Part shown: positions 34,197 to 42,176 of the stretch, in pieces
How positions within the stretch are numbered: position 1 is the first letter of the stretch
Layout of the letters: every line of letters starts with the position of its first letter
Source of the DNA: an uncultured Bacilli bacterium
GTDB taxonomy: Bacteria; Bacillota_I; Bacilli_A; RF39; UBA660
DNA: 64,000 nt
NCBI GenBank assembly: GCA_934102355.1
Contig: CAKOSO010000002.1
Coordinates: 1 to 64,000, forward strand
Direction of reading: 5' to 3'
Position numbers and translations under genes: made by a program
Notes under the pieces: model-generated
What the model was told of the DNA's origin: nothing
Databases searched by the model: none
The model's input: the letters and a program-made list of their open reading frames with translations, nothing else

Positions 34197-35441
34197 TTAG
34201 TTATTTTTATCTATATTTATAACAATTTCGTATGTTGAACCTAAATCTTGTTCTTTCATTTGAACTTTAAATCCAAACTTTTCTGTATTTTGAACAGCTT
34301 GTCTAAAGTTATTAATTGCAAATCTTAAATCATATGCATTTTTATAGTCATCATATGGATTACCTATAGTACTGTTGTTTAATGGTATACCATTTATATT
34401 TTCAATACTCTGTATTGGCTCTTGATTAAAGATAATTCTATTTTTTTCATTTAATTCCGGCTCAATATTTTGAATTTGTTCGTCGTTATTCTCTACTCTT
34501 AAACTAGCAAATATATTACTTGGTGCAGATTGATTTGAAGTTTTAATTTGTTCAATACTTGATATGTTATTAGATATTTCATTATTTTGTTCATTTGAAA
34601 ATATATTTTCATTTTTTAAAGAAGGTTTTGTATCATTTAAACTAGGTATTTCTATATTATCATTAATTGGTATAATGCTTTCAATAGATGGTTTAATTGG
34701 TTCTTCTTTAATTGGTGGTTCTTTAATTATATTTTCGTTTTGATTTATGTTTGTGTTTATGTTGTCTTCTGGTTGTTCAAATTGACTAGGTGCAGCAAAA
34801 TCTCCGGCATCATCACTATTTTCTGTTATAACATTTCTTCCAGTAATCATAGATATTTCTTCATCTAGTTGTCTTACTGTCATTCTATTTTGAATTATTT
34901 TATCTACCATTTGTTGTTGTTTTTCTTTATCTGGTAAATTTAATAAACTTCTAGCATGTCTTTCTGATATTTCTCCATTTAGTAATGCTGTTTGTACTTT
35001 ATCATCAAGATTTAATAGTCTTAATTTATTAGCTATTGCTGATTGAGATTTTCCTAAATTTTTAGCTAACTCTTCTTGTGTCATATTATCTAGTCTTAAT
35101 ATTGTTTGATATGTTTTTGCCTCTTCAATTGGTGATAAATCTTTTCTTTGTAAATTTTCTATTAATGCAACTTTCGCTGCTTCTTTATCATCCATAACTG
35201 TTACTATAGCTGGTATAGTTTCCTTTCCGGCCAATTCTGAGGCCCTAAATCTTCTTTCCCCTGCTATTAATTCATATTTATCTCCAACTTTTCTAACTAA
35301 AATTGGTTGAATTACTCCGTGTTCCTTAATACTATCTGAAAGTTCTTTTAAGGCTGTTTCATCAAATACTTCTCTAGGCTGGAATCTATTTGGCATTATA
35401 TCTTTTAAGTAAATATCAAAGATTTCCTTATCTAAATTCAT
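34197..35441 (-). CDS. noc: Nucleoid occlusion protein Noc (ParB-like)
   Basis: 414 residues against about 283 in Bacillus. ParB-type domain: NRFQPREVFDE, AGERRFRA; HTH TQEELAKNLGKSQSAIANKL. Gln in GKSQ, Lys in ANKL and Arg before His in ISERHAR are the Noc-specific residues. A low-complexity Asn/Glu/Pro/Ile linker of roughly 150 residues (about 200-350) precedes the C-terminal dimerisation segment. It begins MNLDKEIFDIYLKDIMPNRF and so lacks the N-terminal amphipathic membrane-binding helix of Bacillus Noc. A perfect Noc site is in dnaX (57282-57297). Confidence 0.92.
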   Translation of the reverse strand: MNLDKEIFDIYLKDIMPNRFQPREVFDETALKELSDSIKEHGVIQPILVRKVGDKYELIAGERRFRASELAGKETIPAIVTVMDDKEAAKVALIENLQRKDLSPIEEAKTYQTILRLDNMTQEELAKNLGKSQSAIANKLRLLNLDDKVQTALLNGEISERHARSLLNLPDKEKQQQMVDKIIQNRMTVRQLDEEISMITGRNVITENSDDAGDFAAPSQFEQPEDNINTNINQNENIIKEPPIKEEPIKPSIESIIPINDNIEIPSLNDTKPSLKNENIFSNEQNNEISNNISSIEQIKTSNQSAPSNIFASLRVENNDEQIQNIEPELNEKNRIIFNQEPIQSIENINGIPLNNSTIGNPYDDYKNAYDLRFAINNFRQAVQNTEKFGFKVQMKEQDLGSTYEIVINIDKNN

Positions 35442-35493
35442 AATAACCCTCTTTTCTTCTTTTTACAAAGCCCCTATAGTATCATTATATATT

Positions 35494-35520
35494 AAAAGCC
35501 CATATTTTACAATGGACTTT
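35494..35520 (-). terminator. rsmG terminator
   Basis: 8-bp stem AAGTCCAT/ATGGGCTT followed by TTTT on the minus strand; the loop contains the rsmG stop codon. Confidence 0.65.
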
Positions 35521-36211
35521 TTTTAATTTTATTAAATTCTCTTGGATATTTATTTTTAGTTTTTGATATTTTTTTTAATATTACTATTGTTCTAGTGCTT
35601 TCTTCTTTTGGAAGATTAAATTTAACTGTATTTTCAAGATTAAAGCCTAGTTCTTTTATTGCATGTTTTGATGCTTCTAATTCGTCATCTATATTGGCTT
35701 TTAAAAATATTGCATAACCATTTACTTTTATTAGTTGGCTACCAAGTTCTAATAATATATTTGTTTTTGCTACTGCTCTTGATGTTACTATATCGAATTG
35801 TTCTTTATTGTTTTTTGAGTATATTTCTGCTCTTTCATGAATTGCTTTAATATTATTTAAATTTAACTTTTGGATAATTTTATTCAAGAATTTAATTCTT
35901 TTTTCTAGGGCATCTAGTAACGTTACTTCAAGGTTTGGAAATACTATTTTTAAAACTAATCCTGGAAATCCAGCTCCTGTACCAATATCACATATTTTTA
36001 ATGGTTTTGTTAGGTCATATGCTTTTATTATGGTTAATGAATCATAAAAATGTTTTAAATATACATCTTCTTTTTTTGTAATAGATGTTAAATTAAACTC
36101 TTCATTTGTTGCAATAAGTAGATTATAGTATTCTTCTAACTCACTTAGTTGTTTTTCTGATAATTTAATATTAATTTTACTTAATTCTTCTATGAATTCG
36201 TTTATTGTCAT
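35507..36211 (-). CDS. rsmG: 16S rRNA (guanine527-N7)-methyltransferase RsmG
   Basis: 234 residues. SAM-binding CDIGTGAGFPGLVLKI is near residue 70; the family start SEKQLSELEEYYNLLIATNEEFNLTS-like segment and VTSRAVAK are present. It methylates G527 of 16S rRNA. It follows mnmG by 10 nt and precedes noc, as in Bacillus. Confidence 0.96.
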   Translation of the reverse strand: MTINEFIEELSKINIKLSEKQLSELEEYYNLLIATNEEFNLTSITKKEDVYLKHFYDSLTIIKAYDLTKPLKICDIGTGAGFPGLVLKIVFPNLEVTLLDALEKRIKFLNKIIQKLNLNNIKAIHERAEIYSKNNKEQFDIVTSRAVAKTNILLELGSQLIKVNGYAIFLKANIDDELEASKHAIKELGFNLENTVKFNLPKEESTRTIVILKKISKTKNKYPREFNKIKKSPL

Positions 36212-36221
36212 ATTACTCCTT

Positions 36222-38072
36222 TTAATGTCTTTTTCTTAATTCAATCATAAGTATTGATATATCAGCAGGATTTACACCACTTATACGCATTGCTTGACCT
36301 ATTGATGTTGGTTTTACTTCATTTAGTTTTTGTCTTGCTTCTGATGCTAAGTTAGATATTTTTAAGTAATCTATATCATCATCTAGTTTAATATTTTCAT
36401 ATTCTAACATTTTTGATGCTTCTTTAAGTTCTTTTGCAATATATCCTTCGTATTTAACCATTATCTCTACTTCTTCTTTTACGTATTTATCGTATTCTTT
36501 TTCTATAAATTTACTTATTTTTTCTATAGTTACTTCTGGTCTTTTAAGTAATTCATAAAGACTGATTCTATCTTTTAATGTAATTGTATTTATGCTTTCT
36601 AAGAATTCATTTGTTTCTTTTTTTGGTGTGATATATGTTTCTTTTAAGAAGTTAATTAATTCTTCAATTGCTTGTTTTTTGTTTTTAAATTCATCATATC
36701 TTTCTTTATTTAGTAGTCCTATTTCTTTGCCATATTCTGATAATCTTAAATCAGCATTATCATCTCTTAGTAAAAGTCTATACTCTGCTCTTGAAGTTAA
36801 CATTCTATATGGTTCTTTTGTACCTTTTGTTACTAAATCATCAATTAATACACCTAGGTATGCTTCATTTCTTTTTAGAATTAATGGATCTTTTTCTTCT
36901 ATTTTTCTTACTGCATTTATACCTGCGATAAGGCCCTGTCCTGCTGCTTCTTCATATCCGGATGTTCCATTTATTTGTCCTGCTGTAAACAGATTTTCTA
37001 TTACTTTTGTTTCTAATGATTGTTTTAATTGTAAAGGATCTATTGCATCATATTCGATTGCATAAGCATACTTTAATATTTTGGCGTTTTCTAATCCTTC
37101 TAGGCTATGTACCATTTCTTCTTGAATTTCTTCTGGCATACTTGTTGAAAATCCTTGTAAATAGATATCATCATAATATATGCTTTCTGGTTCTAAGAAA
37201 AGTTGATGTCTTTCTTTATCACTAAATTTTACTATTTTATCTTCAATTGATGGACAATATCTTGGCCCTATTCCTTCAACATAACCACCATACATACTTG
37301 ATTTTGAAAGATTTTTCTTTATTATTTCATGTGTTTTTTGATTTGTATAAATAAGGTGACAATCTTTTTGATTTTTTGGATCATAATATATTTTATTTGA
37401 ATATGAGAAACATCTTGGCTCTTCATCTCCTGGTTGTAATAATGATTTTGAAAAATCAATTGTGCTCTTATCTATTCTTGGAGGTGTACCAGTTTTTAAT
37501 CTTTGAATTTTAAAACCTAATTCTTTTAATCTATCACTTAGATTCAAGGATGGTTCTTCTCCATGAGGTCCACTTTGAGTTTTTTTACTTCCTCTTAATA
37601 TTTGTGCTTTTAGATATGTACCTGTTGTTAAAATAACGCACTTTGAAAATACTTTTTCTAAATCTTTGGTTATGATACCTTTTACAATGTTTTCCTCAAC
37701 TATTAAGTTTTCTACCATTGCTTGTTTAATAGTAAGATTCTTTTCATTTTCTAATACTTCACGCATATTTTTTCCATATGTTACTTTATCTATTTGCGCT
37801 CTTAATGCCCATACTGCTGGACCTTTTTTGGTATTTAGTTTTTTTATTTGTAACAATGATTTATCGGTATTTATTCCCATTTCTCCACCAAGTGCATCTA
37901 TTTCTCTTACAATTATTCCCTTAGCTGGACCTCCAATTGAAGGATTACATGGAGTATCTGCAATATTATTTATGTTTCCTGTTATAAGTAAAGTTTTTTT
38001 ATTCATTCTTGCTGATGCAAGGGCTGCTTCACATCCAGCGTGTCCTCCACCAACTACTATAATGTCATACAT
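36222..38072 (-). CDS. mnmG: tRNA uridine-5-carboxymethylaminomethyl modification enzyme MnmG (GidA)
   Basis: 616 residues, normal length. FAD-binding GGGHAGCEAALASARM is at the N-terminus; PCNPSIGGPAKG and the late GQINGTSGYEEAAGQG are characteristic, as is the helical C-terminal domain ending RISGVNPADISILMIELRK. With MnmE it makes the wobble-uridine modification. It is separated from mnmE by a zinc-ribbon gene with its own terminator and has its own promoter. Confidence 0.97.
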   Translation of the reverse strand: MYDIIVVGGGHAGCEAALASARMNKKTLLITGNINNIADTPCNPSIGGPAKGIIVREIDALGGEMGINTDKSLLQIKKLNTKKGPAVWALRAQIDKVTYGKNMREVLENEKNLTIKQAMVENLIVEENIVKGIITKDLEKVFSKCVILTTGTYLKAQILRGSKKTQSGPHGEEPSLNLSDRLKELGFKIQRLKTGTPPRIDKSTIDFSKSLLQPGDEEPRCFSYSNKIYYDPKNQKDCHLIYTNQKTHEIIKKNLSKSSMYGGYVEGIGPRYCPSIEDKIVKFSDKERHQLFLEPESIYYDDIYLQGFSTSMPEEIQEEMVHSLEGLENAKILKYAYAIEYDAIDPLQLKQSLETKVIENLFTAGQINGTSGYEEAAGQGLIAGINAVRKIEEKDPLILKRNEAYLGVLIDDLVTKGTKEPYRMLTSRAEYRLLLRDDNADLRLSEYGKEIGLLNKERYDEFKNKKQAIEELINFLKETYITPKKETNEFLESINTITLKDRISLYELLKRPEVTIEKISKFIEKEYDKYVKEEVEIMVKYEGYIAKELKEASKMLEYENIKLDDDIDYLKISNLASEARQKLNEVKPTSIGQAMRISGVNPADISILMIELRKRH

Positions 38073-38101
38073 ATTATTATCACCACTTTTTTTGCGTTAG
38101 T

Positions 38102-38130
38102 ATCATATCATATTTTTTTATCTTTTACAA
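38102..38130 (-). promoter_or_regulatory. Promoter of mnmG-rsmG
   Basis: Minus strand TTGTAA (38130-38125), 17-bp spacer, TATGAT (38107-38102). Confidence 0.6.
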
Positions 38131-38131
38131 T

Positions 38132-38153
38132 AAAAAAGAACTCAATTGAGTCC
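38132..38153 (-). terminator. Terminator of the zinc-ribbon gene between mnmE and mnmG
   Basis: GGACTC/GAGTTC stem (loop AATT, one G-T pair) then T6 on the minus strand, starting at the stop codon. Confidence 0.7.
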
Positions 38154-38581
38154 TAAAAAACATTAAGTGTAAATACTAAGAATACTAATGCACATATTGA
38201 TAGAGATATTATTGATAAAACTAGTCCTGCTGTTGACATACCACTTTTTGCTTTTTTATTACCTTTGATACCAAATATTAATGATAGTATTCCAGGTGCA
38301 AGTGAAAATAAAGTATATCCAATATAGAATGCTATAAAGAATACTAGTGTTTCATTATAGTAATAGTCTACAATTATTTCTTCTACTGCTTGTCCTAGTG
38401 ATAATAACATTAAAAGTGCCCATGATGAAGAAATTATTCCTAATACTAAACTTGCTATGCTTAAACCTTTACCTGGATATTTTTTTGTTACAACTTTGTT
38501 TTCAGTAACCATTTTACCGCATTTTAAGCAAATATCTGCTCCTTCTTTTAATTCTGCTCCACAGTTTCCACAATATTTCAT
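38153..38581 (-). CDS. Zinc-ribbon, DUF4190-like membrane protein (paralogue of 1347-1913)
   Basis: 142 residues. N-terminal zinc ribbon with CGNC and CLKC knuckles (residues 4-22), a short linker with KYPGKGLSIASLVLGIIS at the start of the first hydrophobic segment, and three membrane segments to the C-terminus. It lacks the coiled-coil tail of the paralogue. Function unknown. Its position between mnmE and mnmG, genes normally adjacent, suggests it was inserted there; mnmE and this gene are 13 nt apart. Confidence 0.8.
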   Translation of the reverse strand: MKYCGNCGAELKEGADICLKCGKMVTENKVVTKKYPGKGLSIASLVLGIISSSWALLMLLSLGQAVEEIIVDYYYNETLVFFIAFYIGYTLFSLAPGILSLIFGIKGNKKAKSGMSTAGLVLSIISLSICALVFLVFTLNVF

Positions 38582-38594
38582 ATATACCTCCTAT

Positions 38595-39947
38595 TTATTT
38601 ACCAACACAGAAATCACTAAATAGATTATCTAATAACTCTTCTGTGTATGATTCCCCTGTAATTTCTCCAAGTATATTCCATATGTTTTTTATATCTATT
38701 TCTATTATATCTATAGGTTCTTCTTTTTCTAAACCAATTTTTATATTTTCTATACTTTCTTTTGCTTCTTGTAATTTATTTAATTGTTCAAGTGATGAAA
38801 CATATACAAATTCATTATAATTTATTTTTCCAATATTGAAAAGTTCTTTTATTTTAATTTTTAATGTATCAATTCCATTATCGCTTTTTGTATCTGTGTA
38901 CACAATATTTTTATTATTTATTTTTGTAATATCTAAGTTATTTTTTAAATCATTTTTATTTATTACTATTATTGATGTTTTGTCTTTTACAGATTCTAGT
39001 AAATTTAGATCTTCTTTTGTTAGTTCTTCATTATTATTTAGTACTAGAATTATTAAGTCGGCTTTATCAATTTGTTCAATTGATTTTTCAACCCCTATTT
39101 GCTCTACTAGATTATCTGCTTCTCTTATTCCTGCTGTATCTATTAAATTCAATGTTATTCCATCTAGATTTATTTCTTCTTCTACTATATCTCTTGTCGT
39201 TCCTGGAATGTCTGTTACTATTGCTTTGTTGTATCCAGAAAACTTATTTAATATACTGCTTTTACCTACATTTGGTCTTCCTATAATTACTGTTCTTATG
39301 CCCTCTTTTAGAATTCTTGAATTTTTAGAATTTTCTATTATTTTGTCTAATTCAGATTCTATATCTACAATACTTTCTTTAATTTTATTTGTAGTCATTA
39401 CTTCTATATCTAAATACTCTGGGTAATCTATATTTACTTCAATATTTGATATTATTTTTCTTAATTCATTTCTTAATTTTTTTATTTTATTGGATGTTTC
39501 ACCTTTTAAGTTTTCTATTGCAATTTGTCTTGCTTGATCATTTTTAGTATTTACCAATTCTTTTATTGCTTCTGCTTCTACTAAGTCTATTCTTCCATTT
39601 AAAAATGCTCTTTTTGTAAATTCTCCTTTTTCTGCTATTCTGCAGCCATTTTTAATAAGTAATTCTAAGACTTTTCTAGTTGTTGCTATTCCGCCATGAC
39701 AATTTATTTCCACTGTATCTTCTGTTGTAAATGTTTTTGGTGCTCTCATAACTGTCAACAATACTTCATCAATTACTTTATCGCTATCTTTTATATATCC
39801 ATATGTGATTGTATGTGTTTTTTGATTAGTTAAATCTTTATCAAAAATTTTATTGGCAATTTTTATAGCATCTGGTCCACTAAGTCTTACTATTGATATA
39901 GCACCCACTCCTAAAGCTGTTGATATTGCTGCTATTGTATCGTTCAT
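38595..39947 (-). CDS. mnmE: tRNA modification GTPase MnmE (TrmE)
   Basis: 450 residues from ATG 39947 (AAGGGATAAAT before it). The N-terminal folate-binding domain begins NDTIAAISTALGVGAISIVR; the G domain has GRPNVGKSS, DTAGIRE and NKND; the C-terminal FCVGK carries the conserved cysteine. Partner of MnmG in wobble-uridine modification. Confidence 0.97.
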   Translation of the reverse strand: MNDTIAAISTALGVGAISIVRLSGPDAIKIANKIFDKDLTNQKTHTITYGYIKDSDKVIDEVLLTVMRAPKTFTTEDTVEINCHGGIATTRKVLELLIKNGCRIAEKGEFTKRAFLNGRIDLVEAEAIKELVNTKNDQARQIAIENLKGETSNKIKKLRNELRKIISNIEVNIDYPEYLDIEVMTTNKIKESIVDIESELDKIIENSKNSRILKEGIRTVIIGRPNVGKSSILNKFSGYNKAIVTDIPGTTRDIVEEEINLDGITLNLIDTAGIREADNLVEQIGVEKSIEQIDKADLIILVLNNNEELTKEDLNLLESVKDKTSIIVINKNDLKNNLDITKINNKNIVYTDTKSDNGIDTLKIKIKELFNIGKINYNEFVYVSSLEQLNKLQEAKESIENIKIGLEKEEPIDIIEIDIKNIWNILGEITGESYTEELLDNLFSDFCVGK

Positions 39948-40000
39948 ATTTATCCCTTCTTTATGCATGTATTATAATTTATTTTTTATATTTTTACAAT

Positions 40001-40024
40001 AAAAAAGAGGATTATTCCTCTTTT
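40001..40024 (-). terminator. jag terminator
   Basis: AAAAGAGGA/TCCTCTTTT stem (loop 4) then T-rich sequence on the minus strand; the 5' arm encodes the last jag codons. Confidence 0.75.
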
Positions 40025-40620
40025 GGTTTTACAACAACATATCTGTTTGGTTCTTCACCAACTGATTCTGTATATACATCTTTACTATTAGATAATGTAT
40101 TATGAATTATTCTTCTTTCATAAGAATTCATTGGATCTAAACTTACTTCAATTTTTGTTCTTGCTACATCTTTTGCAGTATATTTTGCAAGTTTTTCTAA
40201 TCTTTTTTCTTTTCTTTGTTTGTAGTCATTTACATCTATTAAGAAATAATAATGTGTACTTAATTCTTGGTTTAACATTGCTGTTGTTATTGTTTGTAAT
40301 GAATCGATTGTTCTACCATTTTTTCCTATTAAGATATTACTATCTTTTGTAATTATATTGAAAATTGGTCTTTCTTCTCTATTTTTAATTTCAATTTGCG
40401 CATCTAAACCCATTTCTTTTATAATTTTTAAGATATATTCTTTTATAGATTTGTTAATCTCTTCTTTTGTAATTATTGCTACTTCTGCTTTTTTTGAAAA
40501 TAAACCCTTTTTTTCTTCTAGATTTATGATTATTACTTCGGATTCATTAGCATTTAATTTTTCTAATGCTTTGCTTTTAGCATCTTCAAAGTTTTTTCCT
40601 TCTGCTACTTCTTTATGCAT
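40012..40620 (-). CDS. jag: RNA-binding protein Jag/KhpB (SpoIIIJ-associated)
   Basis: 202 residues. Jag-N domain (about 1-50), KH domain with IGKNGRTIDSLQ near residue 95, and C-terminal R3H with MNSYERRIIHNTL. KhpB works with KhpA as an RNA chaperone affecting division and wall synthesis in Gram-positives. Its start overlaps the yidC stop by 8 nt. Confidence 0.95.
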   Translation of the reverse strand: MHKEVAEGKNFEDAKSKALEKLNANESEVIIINLEEKKGLFSKKAEVAIITKEEINKSIKEYILKIIKEMGLDAQIEIKNREERPIFNIITKDSNILIGKNGRTIDSLQTITTAMLNQELSTHYYFLIDVNDYKQRKEKRLEKLAKYTAKDVARTKIEVSLDPMNSYERRIIHNTLSNSKDVYTESVGEEPNRYVVVKPKEE

Positions 40621-41548
40621 TTTTCTTCTTTCCTTTATTAGTTAACAAATTTTGAGCAACCGTAAATGCTGATGAAACTATCCAGTAAATACCAATTGCT
40701 GTTGATAATGTGAATGACATGAATCCGATAAAAATTGTCATTATGTTCATCATCATCTTTGTTTGTTTTTGAGCATCAGGTGATCCAGTTGCTCCTGTTG
40801 CACCATTCATCTTGAATGAAAAATATGTAGTTATAATTATTAAGATTGGTAAAACTAAATAATAAATTTTTCCACCTGTGATAGCTACCCAAGGTGTTGT
40901 TCCCATTTGTAATCCTAGGAATGTTTCTTCAAAGATAGCTGGCGTTCTATTAATTGCTTCAATAAATGCAAATAGTAATGGCATTTGAATTAATGCAAAT
41001 ATACATCCTGATAATGGACTTATTTTATATTTTTTATAGATCATCATCATTTCTTGAGCTTTTTTTGTTGATGATTCTTGATCTGTTTTATTTTCGTATT
41101 TCTTTTCTAATCTTGCAAGTTCTGGCTGGGCATTTTTAATATTTTCTGATTGCATTGCACTTTTTCTTGTTAACGGAAATAATATTAATCTAATAATGAT
41201 TGTTATTACTATTAATGCTAAAGCTGAACTATTTAAAAGTGTCCCTAGCTTAACAATAACAAATGCTAATGGTCTTACAAAAAATGTTGTCCATAGTCCT
41301 TCATATTTTCCTGTAATTTTCATATTTTTACATTCTGATAGGTCTTTTATATCAACATTGTTTTTTTCATATATTTCTATAGTTTTTTTATCTGTTGGTC
41401 TACATAAAATGTTTTCAGTAATACTTTGACCTGTCTTTTCATTAGTTATAACTTTTTTATTTTCATCTTTTAGTACTTTAGTACAACCTGATAATGAGAT
41501 TACAAGAAATAACATAATGAATAGTTTAAATAACTTATTTTTCTTCAT
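40613..41548 (-). CDS. yidC: Membrane protein insertase YidC/OxaA (SpoIIIJ type)
   Basis: 311 residues. A lipoprotein signal peptide ends in the lipobox LSGC near residue 22. The 60KD_IMP/YidC core has five membrane segments, including TIIIRLILFPLTRKSAMQS with the conserved Arg in the groove, and ISPLSGCIFALIQMPLLFAF. It inserts membrane proteins alone or with Sec. It overlaps rnpA by 14 nt. Confidence 0.96.
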   Translation of the reverse strand: MKKNKLFKLFIMLFLVISLSGCTKVLKDENKKVITNEKTGQSITENILCRPTDKKTIEIYEKNNVDIKDLSECKNMKITGKYEGLWTTFFVRPLAFVIVKLGTLLNSSALALIVITIIIRLILFPLTRKSAMQSENIKNAQPELARLEKKYENKTDQESSTKKAQEMMMIYKKYKISPLSGCIFALIQMPLLFAFIEAINRTPAIFEETFLGLQMGTTPWVAITGGKIYYLVLPILIIITTYFSFKMNGATGATGSPDAQKQTKMMMNIMTIFIGFMSFTLSTAIGIYWIVSSAFTVAQNLLTNKGKKKNA

Positions 41549-41882
41549 CTTTTTTCTCCTTTAAATTATGAAACAAAATACATAAGTCACTTTCTAATTC
41601 TTGATAACTTTTGTTAATTGCTTCTTTTCTTATTATTATAATATAGTTTCTTCCTTTTTTGAATATTTTTTTGTTATTATCAATTATTTGTTTTGTTCTT
41701 CTTTTTAATTTGTTTCTTAAAACCGCATTTCCTATATTGTGAACAAATGTTATTCCAAATAAAGTTTTATCTTCTTTGTTTATTTCATAATTTACTATGT
41801 ATGATTTGTTTACTGAACCATTTTTCTTTTTTATTATTCTTGTGAAATCATTAGAGTCCTTAACTATTTCTTTCTTTTTCAT
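41535..41882 (-). CDS. rnpA: Ribonuclease P protein component
   Basis: 115 residues, basic. The conserved RNR-type block is NAVLRNKLKRRTKQI near residue 53, with IVRKEA-type IIRKEAINKSYQEL later. It assists the RNase P RNA in maturing tRNA 5' ends. It follows rpmH, from which it is separated by a terminator. Confidence 0.94.
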   Translation of the reverse strand: MKKKEIVKDSNDFTRIIKKKNGSVNKSYIVNYEINKEDKTLFGITFVHNIGNAVLRNKLKRRTKQIIDNNKKIFKKGRNYIIIIRKEAINKSYQELESDLCILFHNLKEKKDEEK

Positions 41883-41900
41883 AGAAATTTCTCCTTAAAG

Positions 41901-41923
41901 AAAAATCCACTTTTCTAGTGGAT
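41901..41923 (-). terminator. Terminator or attenuator between rpmH and rnpA
   Basis: ATCCAC/GTGGAT stem (7-nt loop) followed by T5 on the minus strand, 2 nt after the rpmH stop. It would reduce transcription into rnpA. Confidence 0.75.
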
Positions 41924-41924
41924 A

Positions 41925-42050
41925 TTATTTTGAAATTTTTTTTCTTCCTTTAGCTCTTCTTTTATTTGCTATTTTTGATTCAACACGTGAAAAAAATCCA
42001 TGTTTTTTATTTTTCTTTCTATTATTTGGTTGAAATGTTCCTTTTTTCAT
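41925..42050 (-). CDS. rpmH: Ribosomal protein bL34
   Basis: 41 residues. It reads MKKGTFQPNNRKKNKKHGFF at the N-terminus, with ANKRRAKGRKKISK at the C-terminus, a somewhat degenerate but clear bL34. GGAGGTGGCATA precedes the ATG, and a strong promoter lies at 42082-42111. The divergent neighbour is not dnaA but an unusual four-gene operon. Confidence 0.95.
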   Translation of the reverse strand: MKKGTFQPNNRKKNKKHGFFSRVESKIANKRRAKGRKKISK

Positions 42051-42081
42051 TATGCCACCTCCAAACTTCTAATTCGTTAAT

Positions 42082-42111
42082 ATTATACTTAATTTATTGT
42101 GTTATTGTCAA
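42082..42111 (-). promoter_or_regulatory. rpmH promoter
   Basis: Minus strand consensus TTGACA (42111-42106), 18-bp spacer, consensus TATAAT (42087-42082). Confidence 0.9.
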
Positions 42112-42144
42112 TGTTTAATTTTTTGTTTATTTTTTTATTAGTTA

Positions 42145-42153
42145 TGTTATAAT
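42145..42153 (+). promoter_or_regulatory. Promoter (-10) of the AAA-ATPase operon
   Basis: Extended -10 TGTTATAAT, 24 nt before the first ATG, followed by AGGAGGGG. The -35 is weak (TTGTTT upstream). Confidence 0.65.
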
Positions 42154-42176
42154 TATTACATAATAGGAGGGGTTAT

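Noticed and set aside
38836..39426. Long antisense frame opposite mnmE (196 codons), and similar long frames opposite mnmG, tadA-side genes and others
   Set aside because: They are shadows of strongly conserved genes in AT-rich DNA, Leu/Ser/Phe-rich, with no ribosome sites.
41985..41996. CACGTG core within rpmH (and another near 29872 in ychF) as extra parS sites
   Set aside because: Only the central hexamer matches; the flanks are not the parS arms.
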